From Stramonita haemastoma (taxonomy: Eukaryota; Mollusca; Gastropoda; Neogastropoda; Muricidae): 35,000 nucleotides of DNA. The stretch spans positions 24,626,144-24,661,143 of the forward strand of contig CM060326.1 of the NCBI GenBank assembly GCA_030674155.1, written 5' to 3'. Under the pieces are notes generated by a model. It made no database searches, was not told the DNA's origin, and saw only the letters and a list, made by a program, of their open reading frames with translations. Within the stretch, counting starts at the first letter, position 1; each line of letters opens with the position of its first letter. Of the stretch, positions 20,481 through 31,484 are shown in pieces. The translations under genes were made by a program, and so were the position numbers.

Positions 20481-21387
20481 GTAAATGAACACAGACGCTG
20501 CCTTTGAATTTATCATATATAAGAGAGAAAAAAAGAAGTTTTCTTGCAGAAGACTTCTGAGGTTACACGAAATATTACAAATAAAACTCAGTCAAAAGAA
20601 TACACTATGCATATGGTGTAATACTAAGTGCAGTGCCTTTCAAACAACACCCAATCCTTTTTGGGCATGGCTTGTACGGGAAAGTTAAAATTAGGCAACA
20701 CGCTTCATAACAATGAACGGAACTTCTTGATCATTATTGACAGTCTAGAACGCAGTTGTCATGATCAGATTCTAAATTCTTAAGTACATCCAAAAGCAAC
20801 TAGATAAAATGTCTTAGACAAATAAGAGGTTTTTTGTACACGTGAATAATAATTTTGTAGTTGTTCCCACCAACCTGTAGGTAAAAGACTGTCTCTCACT
20901 CTAGAAGTAGGCAAACAGGTATATGGTAAGATTAACTTAAAGGTCATGATAGGTCTCATCAATTTAGAGCACATAGTCTACTCTATAAAAGATGTTTACA
21001 AATAGATTGAATCAGGCACAGCTGCTTTGGGCCAATCTAAACTTAAGGCTAACTAGCTATATTTTCTTCGGCCACCTTTAATTTATCCTTGCTTGTCTGC
21101 TGCTTCAAACAGTGTATACCTCTTTGTTTGGTAGCCAATGGTTCCTATCTTTTTCTGCTGAGGCTGCGTGCCGGCCAGCTTACAAAAGGTCAGAATGTGT
21201 TTACTTTACTGCTTCTAGTTTGTATGTTCTAATTGTTATTCTTATTTTTCTTTACGTCTTTTTTCTGTCATTGTTTAGAATAGAACATACACTAATTAGT
21301 ATTTCTTTGCACAGTATTTGCGAAAATGTTTATATCAAATTAAGTTTAATTAAAACGCTAAAACACTAACCCGAAAATACAAATATT
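20481..21387. other. unassigned AT-rich sequence
   Basis: Lies between the two large LINE copies. I see no frame with homology, no tRNA-like boxes and no simple repeat. The 5' end of the CR1/L2-type element could extend slightly into it. Confidence 0.4.
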
Positions 21388-21434
21388 CTGTCTGTCTATC
21401 TGTCTGTCTGTCTGTCAGTCTGTCTGTCTGTCAG

Positions 21435-21529
<95 letters not shown>

Positions 21530-21748
21530 AAAACACACGCACCCACACACATACGCACACACACACACACACACATACACACACATGATAGAGAGAGAGG
21601 GGGGGGAGAGGGAGAGAGAGGGAGAGAGAGAGGGAGAGAGAGAGAGAGAGAGAGACAGAGAGAGACAGAGACAGAGACAGAGACAGAGACAGAGACAGAC
21701 AGACAGACAGAGAGAAAGAGAGAAAGAGAGAAAGAGAGAAAGAGAGAT
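21388..21748. repeat. compound microsatellite: CTGT, (CT)n, CA, (GA)n
   Basis: CTGT units (21388-21433), (CT)n (21435-21527), CA-rich spacer (21533-21585), then GA-rich sequence with G runs and GACA steps (21588-21748). The CT and GA parts are complementary across a ~60-base spacer and could form a long imperfect hairpin. Confidence 0.95.
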
Positions 21749-21764
21749 TAAGATAGGTTGAGAG

Positions 21765-24700
21765 AGACTGGGAAAAACGAAACAGAAAGACATGCCGGAT
21801 CGGTCGAGGCCCGTATCAACAACGACCGTGCTACCCACTGCAAGCCTCCAGGGAGAGAGTGACAAGTGTGCAAACTGGGGCAGAACCAACTCTAAAGCTT
21901 CCAGCTAAAGGAGTAACCATTGGAACATGGAACGTAAGGACTCTTTATCAAACAGGAAGAGTACAGGAACTCACACATGAACTAAAAAGATATAAATGGG
22001 ACATCCTAGGGCTTGCGGAAGTCAGATGGATTGGCTTCGGAGAAACAACCACACAAGACGGCCACAAGATATGGTACAGTGGAGAAGAGAAACTACATCA
22101 ACACGGAGTAGGCTTCATTGTCAGGAAAGAGACTGTGTCAAGCATCATCAGCTGCACACCAGTATCCAGCAGACTCATCTCAATCAGAGTCTCTGCAAAA
22201 CCCCAGAATCTCACCATCATCCAAGTGTATGCTCTGACTACGATGATGACCAGATAGAAGAATTCTATGAAGAACTTGAAAACGTCATCTCCAAAACGTA
22301 AACAAAGACATCATTATTGTGGAGGGCGACTGGACTGCTAAGGTGGGACCTGATGCCTATGACACCTGGACAGGAACCACAGGATGCTTTGGACTAGGAG
22401 AAACAAATGACAGAGAACAGCGGCTGCTGGAATTCGCAAAGAAGCACAAACTAACTCTGGCTAACACACTCCACCCTCACAAGCCATCTAGAACATCAAC
22501 CTGGCACTCACCAAATGGTCTGATTCACAATCAAATTGACTACATTCTGTCACCCCAAAGATTCAAATCCAGCATAAACAAGGCAAACACAGGAACATTC
22601 TCAGGAGCTGACATTGGCAGTGACCACGACCTTGTACTTACCACCATCAGGCTGAAACTGAAAGCAAAACAACAGCAAAAAAGCCCATGCATAAGATTTG
22701 ATCTGGAAAAACTCAAAGACCCAACAGTGGTTGAGATCTTCCAAGCCAACATTGGAGGAAAGTTCGCCGCACTCACAGCTATCGACAATGATGTGGACAC
22801 ACTAGCCAACAACATCAAAGAAGTGCTAACGACAGCAGCAGAAGAAACATTAAGAAGAAGCAGAACAAAGAAACAACCCTTGGTGACAAATGAGGTTCTT
22901 GACCTCTGTGACAAAAGAAGAGAGCTTAAGAAACAAAAGTTCACAAGTCAAGAAGCCAACAAGTACATGGATAGCCACAGAGAAGTGAGGAAAAAGATGA
23001 GAGAAGCCAAAGAAGCATGGATAGAAGAACAATGCAACATCATCGAAGGTGGAATGGCCAAGGGAAACAGCAAAACCGCTTATGACACTCTGAAAGCACA
23101 ACTAAAAACCACACAGCCTAAAGCCTCTGTTATTGAAGACAAAGAAGGAAATCTTTTAACGGAAAACAATGCCATCCTCCAACACTGGACAGAATACTGT
23201 GAGGGATTGTATAACCACCCACTACGCCCAGATACCAACACAGTTTCTGACAAACCCCCTGAACACCAAGATAAAGACCCACCAATACTAAGGTGTGAAG
23301 TAGACACAGCTATTAAACAATTGAAGAAGGGGAAGTCCCCTGGAATCGATAACATCCCAGCTGAACTCATAAAAAATGGAGGGAATGAAACAGCAAGACG
23401 ATTCACAGAACTTTGTCAGAAGATCCACGACACCAAAGAATGGCAAAAAGAATGGACACAGTCTCTTGTAATACCCCTGACAAAGAAAGGAAACCTCAAA
23501 CAATGCCAGAACTACAGAACCATCAGTCTCATAAGCCATCCTAGCAAGATCATGCTGCATGTAGTCTTCAACAGACTGAAAAACCAAGCGAAAAAACTCC
23601 TGGCAGAAGAACAAGCGGGCTTTAGACAAAAACACAGCACAATGGAACAAATTTTCAATCTGAGAATTCTGATAGAAAAGCATCTCCAACACCAAAAAGA
23701 CTTGTACCACAATTTCATAGACTTCAAAAAGGCTTTTGACAGGGTATGGCATGACGGCCTCTGGCAAGTGCTCAGGCACTTCAACATTGACAACTGCCTC
23801 ATTGAAGTCATCAAGGCACTGTCCGAGAACGCAAGAAGTGCAGTTTTCATGAACAATCAGGTGGGCAAGTTCTTCAAGACCACGGTTGGGGTCTGCCAGG
23901 GCTGCCTTCTCTCACCTGTACTCTTCAACCTCTTCCTCGAAAACATCATGACAAAGACACTGCAAAATCACCACACTTCCATCTCCACTGGTGGAAGACC
24001 CCTTTGCAACCTCAGATTTGCAGATGACATTGACCTCATGGGCAGCAGCAAACAAGAACTGCAAATCCTCACAGACAGTCTAACAGATTGAGCGAGCGCA
24101 TACGGCATGGAGGTCCGTACAGAGAAATCAAAGATCATGGTCAACAGCGCAAGCAATGACAGCACGAAAATAAAGATGAATGGTGAAATACTGGAAGAGG
24201 TGAGCCAATTCAAATACTTAGGCTCCATCCTAACAAAAGATGGCACATCAACAATAAAGTGAAAGCTCGCATTGCAACAGCAATATCTGCTCTAGTCAGA
24301 CTTGAGAGGATCATCAGAAGCAACAACATCAGCTTCTGCACCAAATACCACCTCTACAAATCCCTCGTGATATCTATCCTCCTATATGGCTGTGAATCAT
24401 GGACTCTGACAGCAGAGTTAGAGAGGAGATTCTCCTTCGAGAGCAGGTGCCACAGAAGACTCCTCAAAATATCATACAAAGAACACAAGACTAATAACTC
24501 TGTGAAAGAAGAAATCAAAAAGCGTGTGGGCCCCCAAGAACCTTTGCTCTCCACCATAAAGAGGAGAAAGCTGATGTGGTTTGGTCACACCACAAGACAC
24601 AACACCTTAACAAAAACTATCTTGCAAGGAACAGTCGAGGGCAAGAGAAGAAGAGGCCGCCAAAAGAAATCATGGGTTGACAACATCAAAGACTGGACCG

Positions 24701-24830
24701 CCCAACCCCTACAACACCTCCTACTAGCCACACAGGATCGTGAAGCATGGAAAAAGATCTCTGTTGCGTCTTCTCTCATGTCCCCCCTACGTCCTTTGGG
24801 ACATGGGACTGAGTGAGTGAGTGAGTGAGA
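21765..24830 (+). mobile_element. RTE-like non-LTR retrotransposon, near full length, decayed
   Basis: About 3.06 kb with one long protein region (endonuclease then reverse transcriptase), no RNase H and a very short 3' UTR ending in GACTGAGTGAGTGAGTGAG, which fits the compact RTE layout. The 3' part is the same family as the nested copy at 17861-19162 and lies in opposite orientation. The left edge is uncertain: low-complexity GA sequence abuts it near 21,765. I could not define a target-site duplication because both flanks are GA-rich. Nimb or another I-related clade is possible, but the lack of RNase H argues for RTE. Confidence 0.88.
21859..24816 (+). pseudogene. RTE-like endonuclease-reverse transcriptase, broken by three frameshifts and a stop
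   Basis: Domain order: an APE-type endonuclease (IGTWNVRTLYQTGRVQEL; ILGLAEVRWIG with the catalytic Glu; VEGDWTAKVG; NQIDYILSP; GSDHDLVLTT), a linker with coiled-coil-like basic sequence, then reverse transcriptase (SPGIDNIPAELIKNGG; NYRTISLISHPSKIM; FIDFKKAFDRVWH; GVCQGCLLSPVLFN; LRFADDIDLMGSS) and the C-terminal GTVEGKRRRGRQKKSWVDNI region. Breaks: a frameshift near 22231-22236, another near 22293-22300, a TGA at 24089-24091 where the nested copy has CAA, a lost A near 24247-24252, and a 3-base deletion near 24430. The catalytic Asn usually found in GDWNAK is Thr (22334-22336). A possible upstream start is ATG at 21792, which would need one more frame change near 21855. Codons are otherwise well preserved, so the copy is not very old. 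Confidence 0.9.
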
Positions 24831-25169
24831 GAGATCGAGAGATAGAGGATGAAGCACTCAATAGACAAAGAAGCCGACAGACAGAAAAGTGCTAACCCAG
24901 CAGTTAAAACGTGTCTCCAAATTCAGTTGCTGGCAATACAGGGCTGAAAATACAAGCCTAAAAAATAATTCAGATTCTCTTTGTCTGGTAGCTCAATCAG
25001 TGATACTCTGGCCCTTGAACGTCACTAGGTATTCTAGCAGCGATTGTTATTGCCACTAATGAAGGCCTTCTGTCCTTACTTAGATATCTAAGCTCTTTAT
25101 TCAAGTTGCTTTCTTTAGACTTTAACTCCGTTTTGGGAAAATACACACACTTGCCTGTCTTTGTGCTTT
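24831..25169. other. unassigned
   Basis: Begins with GA-rich sequence next to the retroelement tail. The rest shows no gene or recognised repeat. Confidence 0.4.
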
Positions 25170-25817
25170 TATCTGTCTGGCTGTCTGTCTTCCTGTCTGT
25201 ATGCCAGTCCGTTTGGCTGTTAGCCTGCCTTTTGGCCTGTCTGTCTGCCTGCTTGCCTATTTGCCTAATGTCTGTCTGCCTGCTTGCTTGTTTATCCTTC
25301 TGTCTGGATGCTTGTCTGTCTATCTGTCTGCCTGTCTAATTGTATGTCTGTCTGTCTGTTTGCTTGTCTGTCTATCTGTCTGCCTGTTTAATTGTGTGTC
25401 TGTCTGCCTGTTTGCTTGTTTATCTGTCTACCTGTCTAATAGTGTGTCTGTCTGCCTGTGTCTGTCTGTCTGCCTAATTATATGTCTGTCTGCCTGTTTG
25501 TCTGTCTGTCTATCTATCTGTCTAATTGTATGTCTGTCTATCTGTTTGCCTGTTTGCTTCTCTGCCTGCGATTTCGTCTGTTTCTGTCTGCTTGTACTCT
25601 AGTCTCTTTCTCCTTATCTATCTGTATGTGTCTGCCTCAGTCTGACTATCTTCGTCCTGTCTTTGTCCTTCTCACTGTATGGCTATCTCTGGGAGTCTCT
25701 GTATCTGTCTCTCCGTCTGTCTTTTCTTCTCTCTGTATATCCGCCACTGTGCATCTGCTTTTCTGTATCTGTTTCTCTCTTCTTCTGAGTCTCTGTCTCT
25801 GTCTCTCTGTCTCCGTC

Positions 25818-25870
<53 letters not shown>

Positions 25871-25898
25871 ATGTCTGTCTGCCTGTCTCTCTCTCTGC
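25170..25898. repeat. degenerate (CTGT/CTGC)n region
   Basis: 25170-25560 is a long, heavily substituted CTGT/CTGC/CTAT array. 25561-25820 is CT/TCTG-rich, and 25821-25898 is clean (CTGT)n. Open frames rich in Cys, Leu, Ser and Val on plus, or Asp-Arg-Gln-Thr on minus, come from this repeat. Confidence 0.9.
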
Positions 25899-26223
<325 letters not shown>

Positions 26224-26279
26224 ATTGTTGAATTGATCTCTCGCAACTGACATAAATTGAACTAACAAATTTGCTGGTT

Positions 26280-26528
26280 TGCGTGCGCGCACGTGCGCGC
26301 GCACACACACACACATACACAAACGCACACACACACATACACACACACCCGCGCGTGCACACACTCAGATACACACACACATACACAGAAACACACAAAC
26401 ACACAAACAAATACACACACACAAACACACACACACAAAACACACACACACACACACAAGCACACACATATACACACATATGCACGCACGCACTCATACA
26501 CACTATACTCATTTGTGCGCACTCACAC
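26280..26528. repeat. GC-alternating then (CA)n-rich tract
   Basis: Starts with GCGTGCGCGCACGTGCGCGC (26281-26300), followed by an imperfect CA array with CACAAA and CATA variants. Confidence 0.92.
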
Positions 26529-28649
26529 TTTCTTACGAGGACAAATTCACAAAATAACTCCACTGAAACGTTTTTAGTAAAGACTACATGGAAATTCCGG
26601 CATATTTTCAGCTTAAAATCCATCCTTCAGCCATAATTATGCAACTGGCAGCTCCTATAATGTGACATGTAAAAGAACCACCCACTTATTGTATTTTGTG
26701 TTGTGAAAAGTACGAAGATGTCGGACCCTTTCCATCAAAGTCATCTTCAATGTCCCATATACATCCATTAAATATCGGACATGCCGGTGATACTGCATAT
26801 CTTGTTCCTAAATGTCATGTTCTCGTTCACCACCACCACCCTGCTACCACTACACACTCATACCTCTTTCCCTAAAAAGGGTCATTGTCATTATCTTAGC
26901 ATAATCTTTTCCCGTCAAAAGTGATTGTGTCCTAGCTTTGCATGATTATGTTTGTTAAAAGCAAAATGAGTTGCCAACGTCTAAGTGGAATGCAGTGATT
27001 ATGTTTGATGGGTTCCTAACATTGTTTGTATCATTTTTAAACAATTTATGTAACATGATAGTTTGAAGGAGATGGAAACCTTCTATCAATGTTTGTTGCC
27101 ACTATCTATTGACAACAACGTCCTGACAGTGAAGATAGGGATCATACGCCCCATTTTGCCTGCAAGTGTACAAATGCAAGCATGTAATAGATCAAGAAAA
27201 AGCGTTCATCCATTATGCAGTTGTATGTATAAAACTACTTAATACATCGATTTTTTTAGGCGCAATATGTACACAAGTAAGGATATTTTGTTTGGATAAT
27301 CTGTGTTTAGGTACTTATAAGTTATACTTATAGGTTATAAGTACTTACAAGACTAACGCATAGAGACTGCCGCACACACACCTTCAACTAAACCCATTAT
27401 CTACAATATGTCCTTATCTGAAAACTATCACTTGTTTCAAATAACGTTACTCCTTTAGAGTGCCAATAACAGCCGCTTTTTTCAACAGCAAAACAGTCCA
27501 CGCTCAACCCCCACCTTCTATCCCCCGCACCCAAACCTATCAACTTTATTTTACTATTAGCGGATACAGGCAAATGTGTCTTCAGCATGTAAACCACCTC
27601 TGAGGATGAATTGGCCAAATGGTTTTCACCAGCCTAGAAGCAATTTACAAATTTCCTGAGAGTATATTATCCACTAGGCAACCATCATGATATTCAGTTT
27701 CCGTTCATTTATCAGCTCGTATCTAAGGAAATAATGGTTTTTTACTCCATATCAAAAGTACAGGAAAAATTCACAGAAGAAGAACACTCTTTTGAAGTAC
27801 AAATGCGCTGCTTATATAACTCCATGAAAGTAGACAACACAGATTAGCAGAAATATCTTTAACAACACTTCAGAGGCATAGTATGACATGCTACATTGCT
27901 AGCTGTATTTCCTTTTGTACATGAACGTAAGTTTGATCTTAGAGGAAAAACATGAAGCAAGGAAAAAAAGAGCTGAAAATATAAATAGTATAAAAGACCA
28001 CAAAAAGGCAAAAAGAATGTATGAAGCTGATCAAACCATTTCAAGGAATTTTAAACAGATATTGCTTCAAGAAAAAATGCAAGGAGGCAATACAGGATTT
28101 TAAACACCTATTGCTTGAAGAAAAACTGCAGTAAACCGAAGGAAACTAATGTTACTATATTAGTGTCAATCCAAACGACCATTTCTTTCAGATCGTCAAA
28201 ATCTAGTGTCACATTATCTTTTGAAATGAAGAAAGGAATCAGGCGGAGTCTTAGGACCGAAACTATTTCGTCTCACGTTTCAGAGGAAAATTGAGAGTAA
28301 AAGCTAGATGACTGTGTGTTAACAATCAAATTGTGATTTGTTCTAAAAACACTTAAAGGTAACTAGTAAATCAGATTGAGGACAGCTGGGATTCCACAAC
28401 AGTTATGAACAAGAATAAGAGAGCAAATGATATTACTATTCCATTAATGTCTATTGCCTTTATGAGCACAAACGTCATGCAACCTGAAAAAGATGATTAG
28501 GACCAGAGCTCGTATAAAGTATCAAGAATGAGAAGGGGGAAAATTTTGAAATCGGTTTTGTTTACCTTTATTTTCATAAAGAGTTAAATACACAGAAAAA
28601 AGATTTGAAGTTAGGCATAGATAAAGAATGTCCACTTTTTCACAGATGT
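26529..28649. other. unassigned AT-rich block, about 2.1 kb
   Basis: The longest stretch without simple repeats. The short frames at 27397-27618 and 27915-28103 have no family motif, and I do not call them genes. Local structure includes a 10-base inverted repeat (27311-27320 with 27335-27344) and a ~36-base near-direct repeat (28045-28081 and 28095-28130). Non-coding exonic or intronic DNA of a host gene cannot be excluded. Confidence 0.45.
27311..27344. repeat. 10-bp perfect inverted repeat, 14-base loop
   Basis: GTACTTATAA (27311-27320) pairs with TTATAAGTAC (27335-27344). No element boundary is apparent around it. Confidence 0.8.
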
Positions 28650-28706
28650 TCTAAAGACTAGAGCTCAATTCCATAGTCTTCCGAGAGAGATGGGTGCCTA
28701 CAACCA
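28650..28706. repeat. second copy of the AAGACTA-hairpin repeat
   Basis: Matches 14859-14916 over about 57 bases. AAGACTA (28654-28660) and TAGTCTT (28674-28680) are separated by 13 bases, the same spacing as at 14863-14889, followed by CCGAGA and GATGGGTGCCT. Confidence 0.7.
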
Positions 28707-28735
28707 CTCTTGCCCATTATCAAGCACATTTTCAA

Positions 28736-28812
28736 ACACACACAAACACAAAACAAACACACACACACACTTACACAAACACACACGCACACATACACAC
28801 ACACATGTGAAT
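28736..28812. repeat. (CA)n imperfect tract
   Basis: CA repeat with CAAA and CTTA variants leading into the tetranucleotide array. Confidence 0.9.
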
Positions 28813-28840
28813 GTAATAAGTATATATGTGTGTATATATA

Positions 28841-29155
28841 CATGCATGCATGCATGCATGCATGTATGTATGTATGTATGTTTATGTATGTAGTATGTAT
28901 GTATGTATGTATGTATGTATGTATGTATTATGTATGTATATGTATTATGTATGTATGTAGTATTATGTATGTGTATGATGTATGTATGTATGTATGTATG
29001 TATGTATGTATGTATGTTATGTATGTATGTATGTATGTATGTATGTATGTATGTATGTATGTATGTGATGTATGTATGTATGTATGTATGTATGTATGTA
29101 TGTATGTATGTATGTATGTATGTATGTATGTATGTGTGTATCATGTTGTTGTATG

Positions 29156-29187
<32 letters not shown>

Positions 29188-29647
29188 TGTATGTATGTAT
29201 GTTGTATGTATGTATGTATGTGTTATGTATGTATGTATGTATGTATGTATGTATGTATGCATGTATGTATGCATGTATGCATGTATGTATGTATGTATGT
29301 ATGTATGTATGTATGTATGTATGTATGTATGTATGTATGTATGTATGTATGTATGTATGTATGTATGTATGTATGTATGTATGTATGTATGTATGTATGT
29401 ATGTATGTATGTATGTATGTATGTATGTATGTATGTATGTATGTATGATGTATGTATGTATGTATGTGTGCGTGTGTGTCAATGTATCAATATATGTATA
29501 TATCGACGTATGTATGTATCGATGTACGTATCGATGTCTGTGTCGATTTATGTATGTGTGTATGTGTGTATATGTGTATGTATGTAATATATTTGTATGC
29601 ATGCATGCATGCATGCATGCATGCATGCATGCATGCATGTATGTATG

Positions 29648-29679
<32 letters not shown>

Positions 29680-29901
29680 TGTATGTATGTATGTATGTAT
29701 GTATGTATGTATGTATGTATGTGTGTGTGTATGTATGTATGTGTGTATGTGTGTATGTGTGTATGTGTGTATGTATGTATGTATGCATGTATGCATGTAT
29801 GTATGTATGTATGTATGTATGTATGTATGTATGTATGTATGTATGTATGTATGTATGTATGTATGTATGTATGTATGTATGTATGTATGTATGTATGTAT
29901 G

Positions 29902-29932
<31 letters not shown>

Positions 29933-30020
29933 GTATGTATGTATGTATGCATGCATGGATGGATGGATGGATGGATGGATGGATGGATGGATGGACGGAC
30001 GGACGGACGGACGGATGGAC

Positions 30021-30054
<34 letters not shown>

Positions 30055-30064
30055 ATGGATGGAT
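28841..30064. repeat. 1.2-kb tetranucleotide array: ATGC, ATGT, ATCT, GGAT/GGAC
   Basis: Ordered blocks: (CATG)n 28841-28864; (ATGT)n with indels 28865-29470; a degenerate stretch with TATCGATG and GTGT variants 29471-29595; (ATGC)n 29596-29639; (ATGT)n 29640-29902 with GTGTGTAT variants; (ATCT)n 29903-29931; (ATGT)n and ATGC to 29956; (GGAT)n with GGAC variants to 30064. Pure ATGT repeat has no stop codon in any frame on either strand, which explains the very long Met-Tyr-Val-Cys frames. Confidence 0.97.
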
Positions 30065-30076
30065 TTATAGATATGT

Positions 30077-30089
30077 GTATTTGTGTATG
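30077..30089. repeat. imperfect target-site duplication, left
   Basis: GTATTTGTGTATG, matching 31346-31358 at 12 of 13 positions. The local sequence is similar to ATGT repeat, so some of the match could be chance. Confidence 0.65.
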
Positions 30090-31003
30090 CTGTTATGGTC
30101 CATATTTTACATGCGTACAAAAATTTGGACATGATCAGTGAGCGCATGAGTCTGATGTTGAAGCTGATGGCGATGTTCCTATCATTTCAGATGACTTTAA
30201 ATTTGGTCATCGCAGCTGTGGTCTGGGCTATCCTGGAGATAATTTCAGGTTTTGATCCTTCATCTGATTCTATTGCTCCCATATATTTGAAGCTATGGCC
30301 GGTCCCGATTTTCTTACCATGTATAATTACGACATTGCTGATGCCATTGGCACTATTTGTTATAAGCTAGGTTTTCTCTGCACTGATCTGCATGCCATAT
30401 GCTGATGAGGCTTTATCAAGGTGATTTACCAGGCTGACTAGCTCTTGTTCTTCTCCAGCTAGGCCGTCGATGTCATCAGCAAAACGCAAGTTTGTGATTG
30501 TTCTGCCTCCAATGCTGACTGTTCCCTCATGATTTTCAAGTGCATCACCATTATTCTTTCTAAGAAGACGATGAAGAAGGTGGGAGAGAGCAGGCTTCCT
30601 TGGCGTACTCCAAATGTGGTTCAGAACCAATCTCCTATGTTGTAGTTATAGTAGACTGCACTGGTTGTAGATGCATTATGTGGTTCTGATCAGTTTGGCA
30701 TTGATGTTATACAACCTCATGGTTGCCCACAGAGCTGCATGCCAGACTCTGTCGAACGTCTTCTTAAAGTCCACAAAGGTGTGGTAAAGATCTTGTTGGT
30801 GTTGCAAGTATTTCTTACAGAGTATTTGAAGATTGAAAATTTGTTCGGTTGTGCTCCGTCCTGCTCTGAACCCTGCGTGCTCTTCTTTGATGATCTCCTC
30901 ATCTTGAGGTTTTAGTCTGTTCAGGATTCTATGCATCACTTTCCTTGGATGACTGATCAGGCTGATGGTACGGTAGTTTTTGGCAGAGTTGTAAAAATTT
31001 AAA
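30090..31003 (-). pseudogene. RTE-like reverse transcriptase segment (inverted part)
   Basis: Reads KNYRTISLISHPRKVM, GFRAGRSTTEQIFNLQIL, motif A FVDFKKTFDRVWHAALW, a degraded region in which motif B survives in another frame as GVRQGSLLSP, then GGRTITNLRFADDIDGLAGE (motif C with both Asp), SSAYGMQISAEKT, a stop, and FKYMGAIESDEGSKPEIISR, another stop, and [20 protein letters not shown]. At least three stops and two frameshifts. Sequence upstream of NYRT was never copied into this insertion. Confidence 0.85.
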
Positions 31004-31332
31004 AGAAGGATACAGGCAATATAGATGAGATGCTTTCGCAAACTCCTTGGCATTTCGTACAGAGATCACATCACTAATGAAGAAGTGAAAACTAGAATAA
31101 AGAATGCCATCGGTCCATATGAAGAGCTCCTAACAGCAGTGAAAAAATGAAAGCTAAAGTTGTACGGGCACGTCACACGATCATCTGGACTGCCCAAGAC
31201 AGTCCAAGAGAGTGTACAGGCTTTGGGTGGAACGACCTACTACGGAGGGCGGAAGAACGTGGAGAGTGGAGGAAGCTAGTTACAAAGTCTTCAGTTGTGC
31301 CCCCAGGGTCCACGGGACTACGGTACAGGTGA
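31003..31332 (+). pseudogene. RTE-like protein C-terminus (3' segment)
   Basis: Reads RRIQAI-stop-MRCFRKLLGIS, YRDHITNEEVKTRIKNAIGP, YEELLTAVKK-stop-KLKLYGHVTRSSGL. A deletion then removes most of the GGRRQGRQRKRW region and shifts the frame, and it ends EERGEWRKLVTKSSVVPPGS. Both in-frame stops and the shift show that it is non-functional. The canonical residues quoted for comparison are from family knowledge. Confidence 0.82.
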
Positions 31333-31345
31333 AGGTGAAGGTGAA

Positions 31346-31358
31346 GTATTTATGTATG
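31346..31358. repeat. imperfect target-site duplication, right
   Basis: GTATTTATGTATG, 12 of 13 positions identical to 30077-30089, directly after the AGGTGA-type tail. Confidence 0.65.
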
Positions 31359-31484
31359 AATATTGTATCATATTGTATTATATATTATAATTACTATTAC
31401 ATGATATAGTGCGTGTTTGTCAATGCGCGCATGTTTGTGTGTGTATGCGTGTGTGTGTTCTTTTTCTCTTTTTTTATTCTTTTA

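Larger units (their letters stand above)
30090..31345 (+). mobile_element. RTE-like retrotransposon copy with an inverted 5' segment (twin-priming structure)
   Basis: A second RTE-like subfamily (EHAGFRAGRSTTEQIFNL; SAYGMQISAEKT) arranged in two opposed parts. Bases 30090 to about 31003 carry the reverse transcriptase on the minus strand. Bases about 31003-31345 carry the protein C-terminus on the plus strand, ending in an AGGTGA-type repeat tail. In element coordinates the inverted part ends at ...[12 protein letters not shown] and the plus part resumes at RRIQA.MRCFRKLLGIS, so the two meet with almost nothing lost. A 12/13 direct repeat flanks the whole. This is the known outcome of twin priming during target-primed reverse transcription. 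Confidence 0.85.

Noticed and set aside
24831..25169. Target-site duplication for the near full-length RTE-like copy
   Set aside because: Both flanks are GA-rich, so any short match would be meaningless.
28710..30134. 474-codon open frame of Met-Tyr-Val-Cys repeats, with long frames on both strands
   Set aside because: ATGT repeat contains no stop codon in any of the six frames, so these frames carry no coding evidence.
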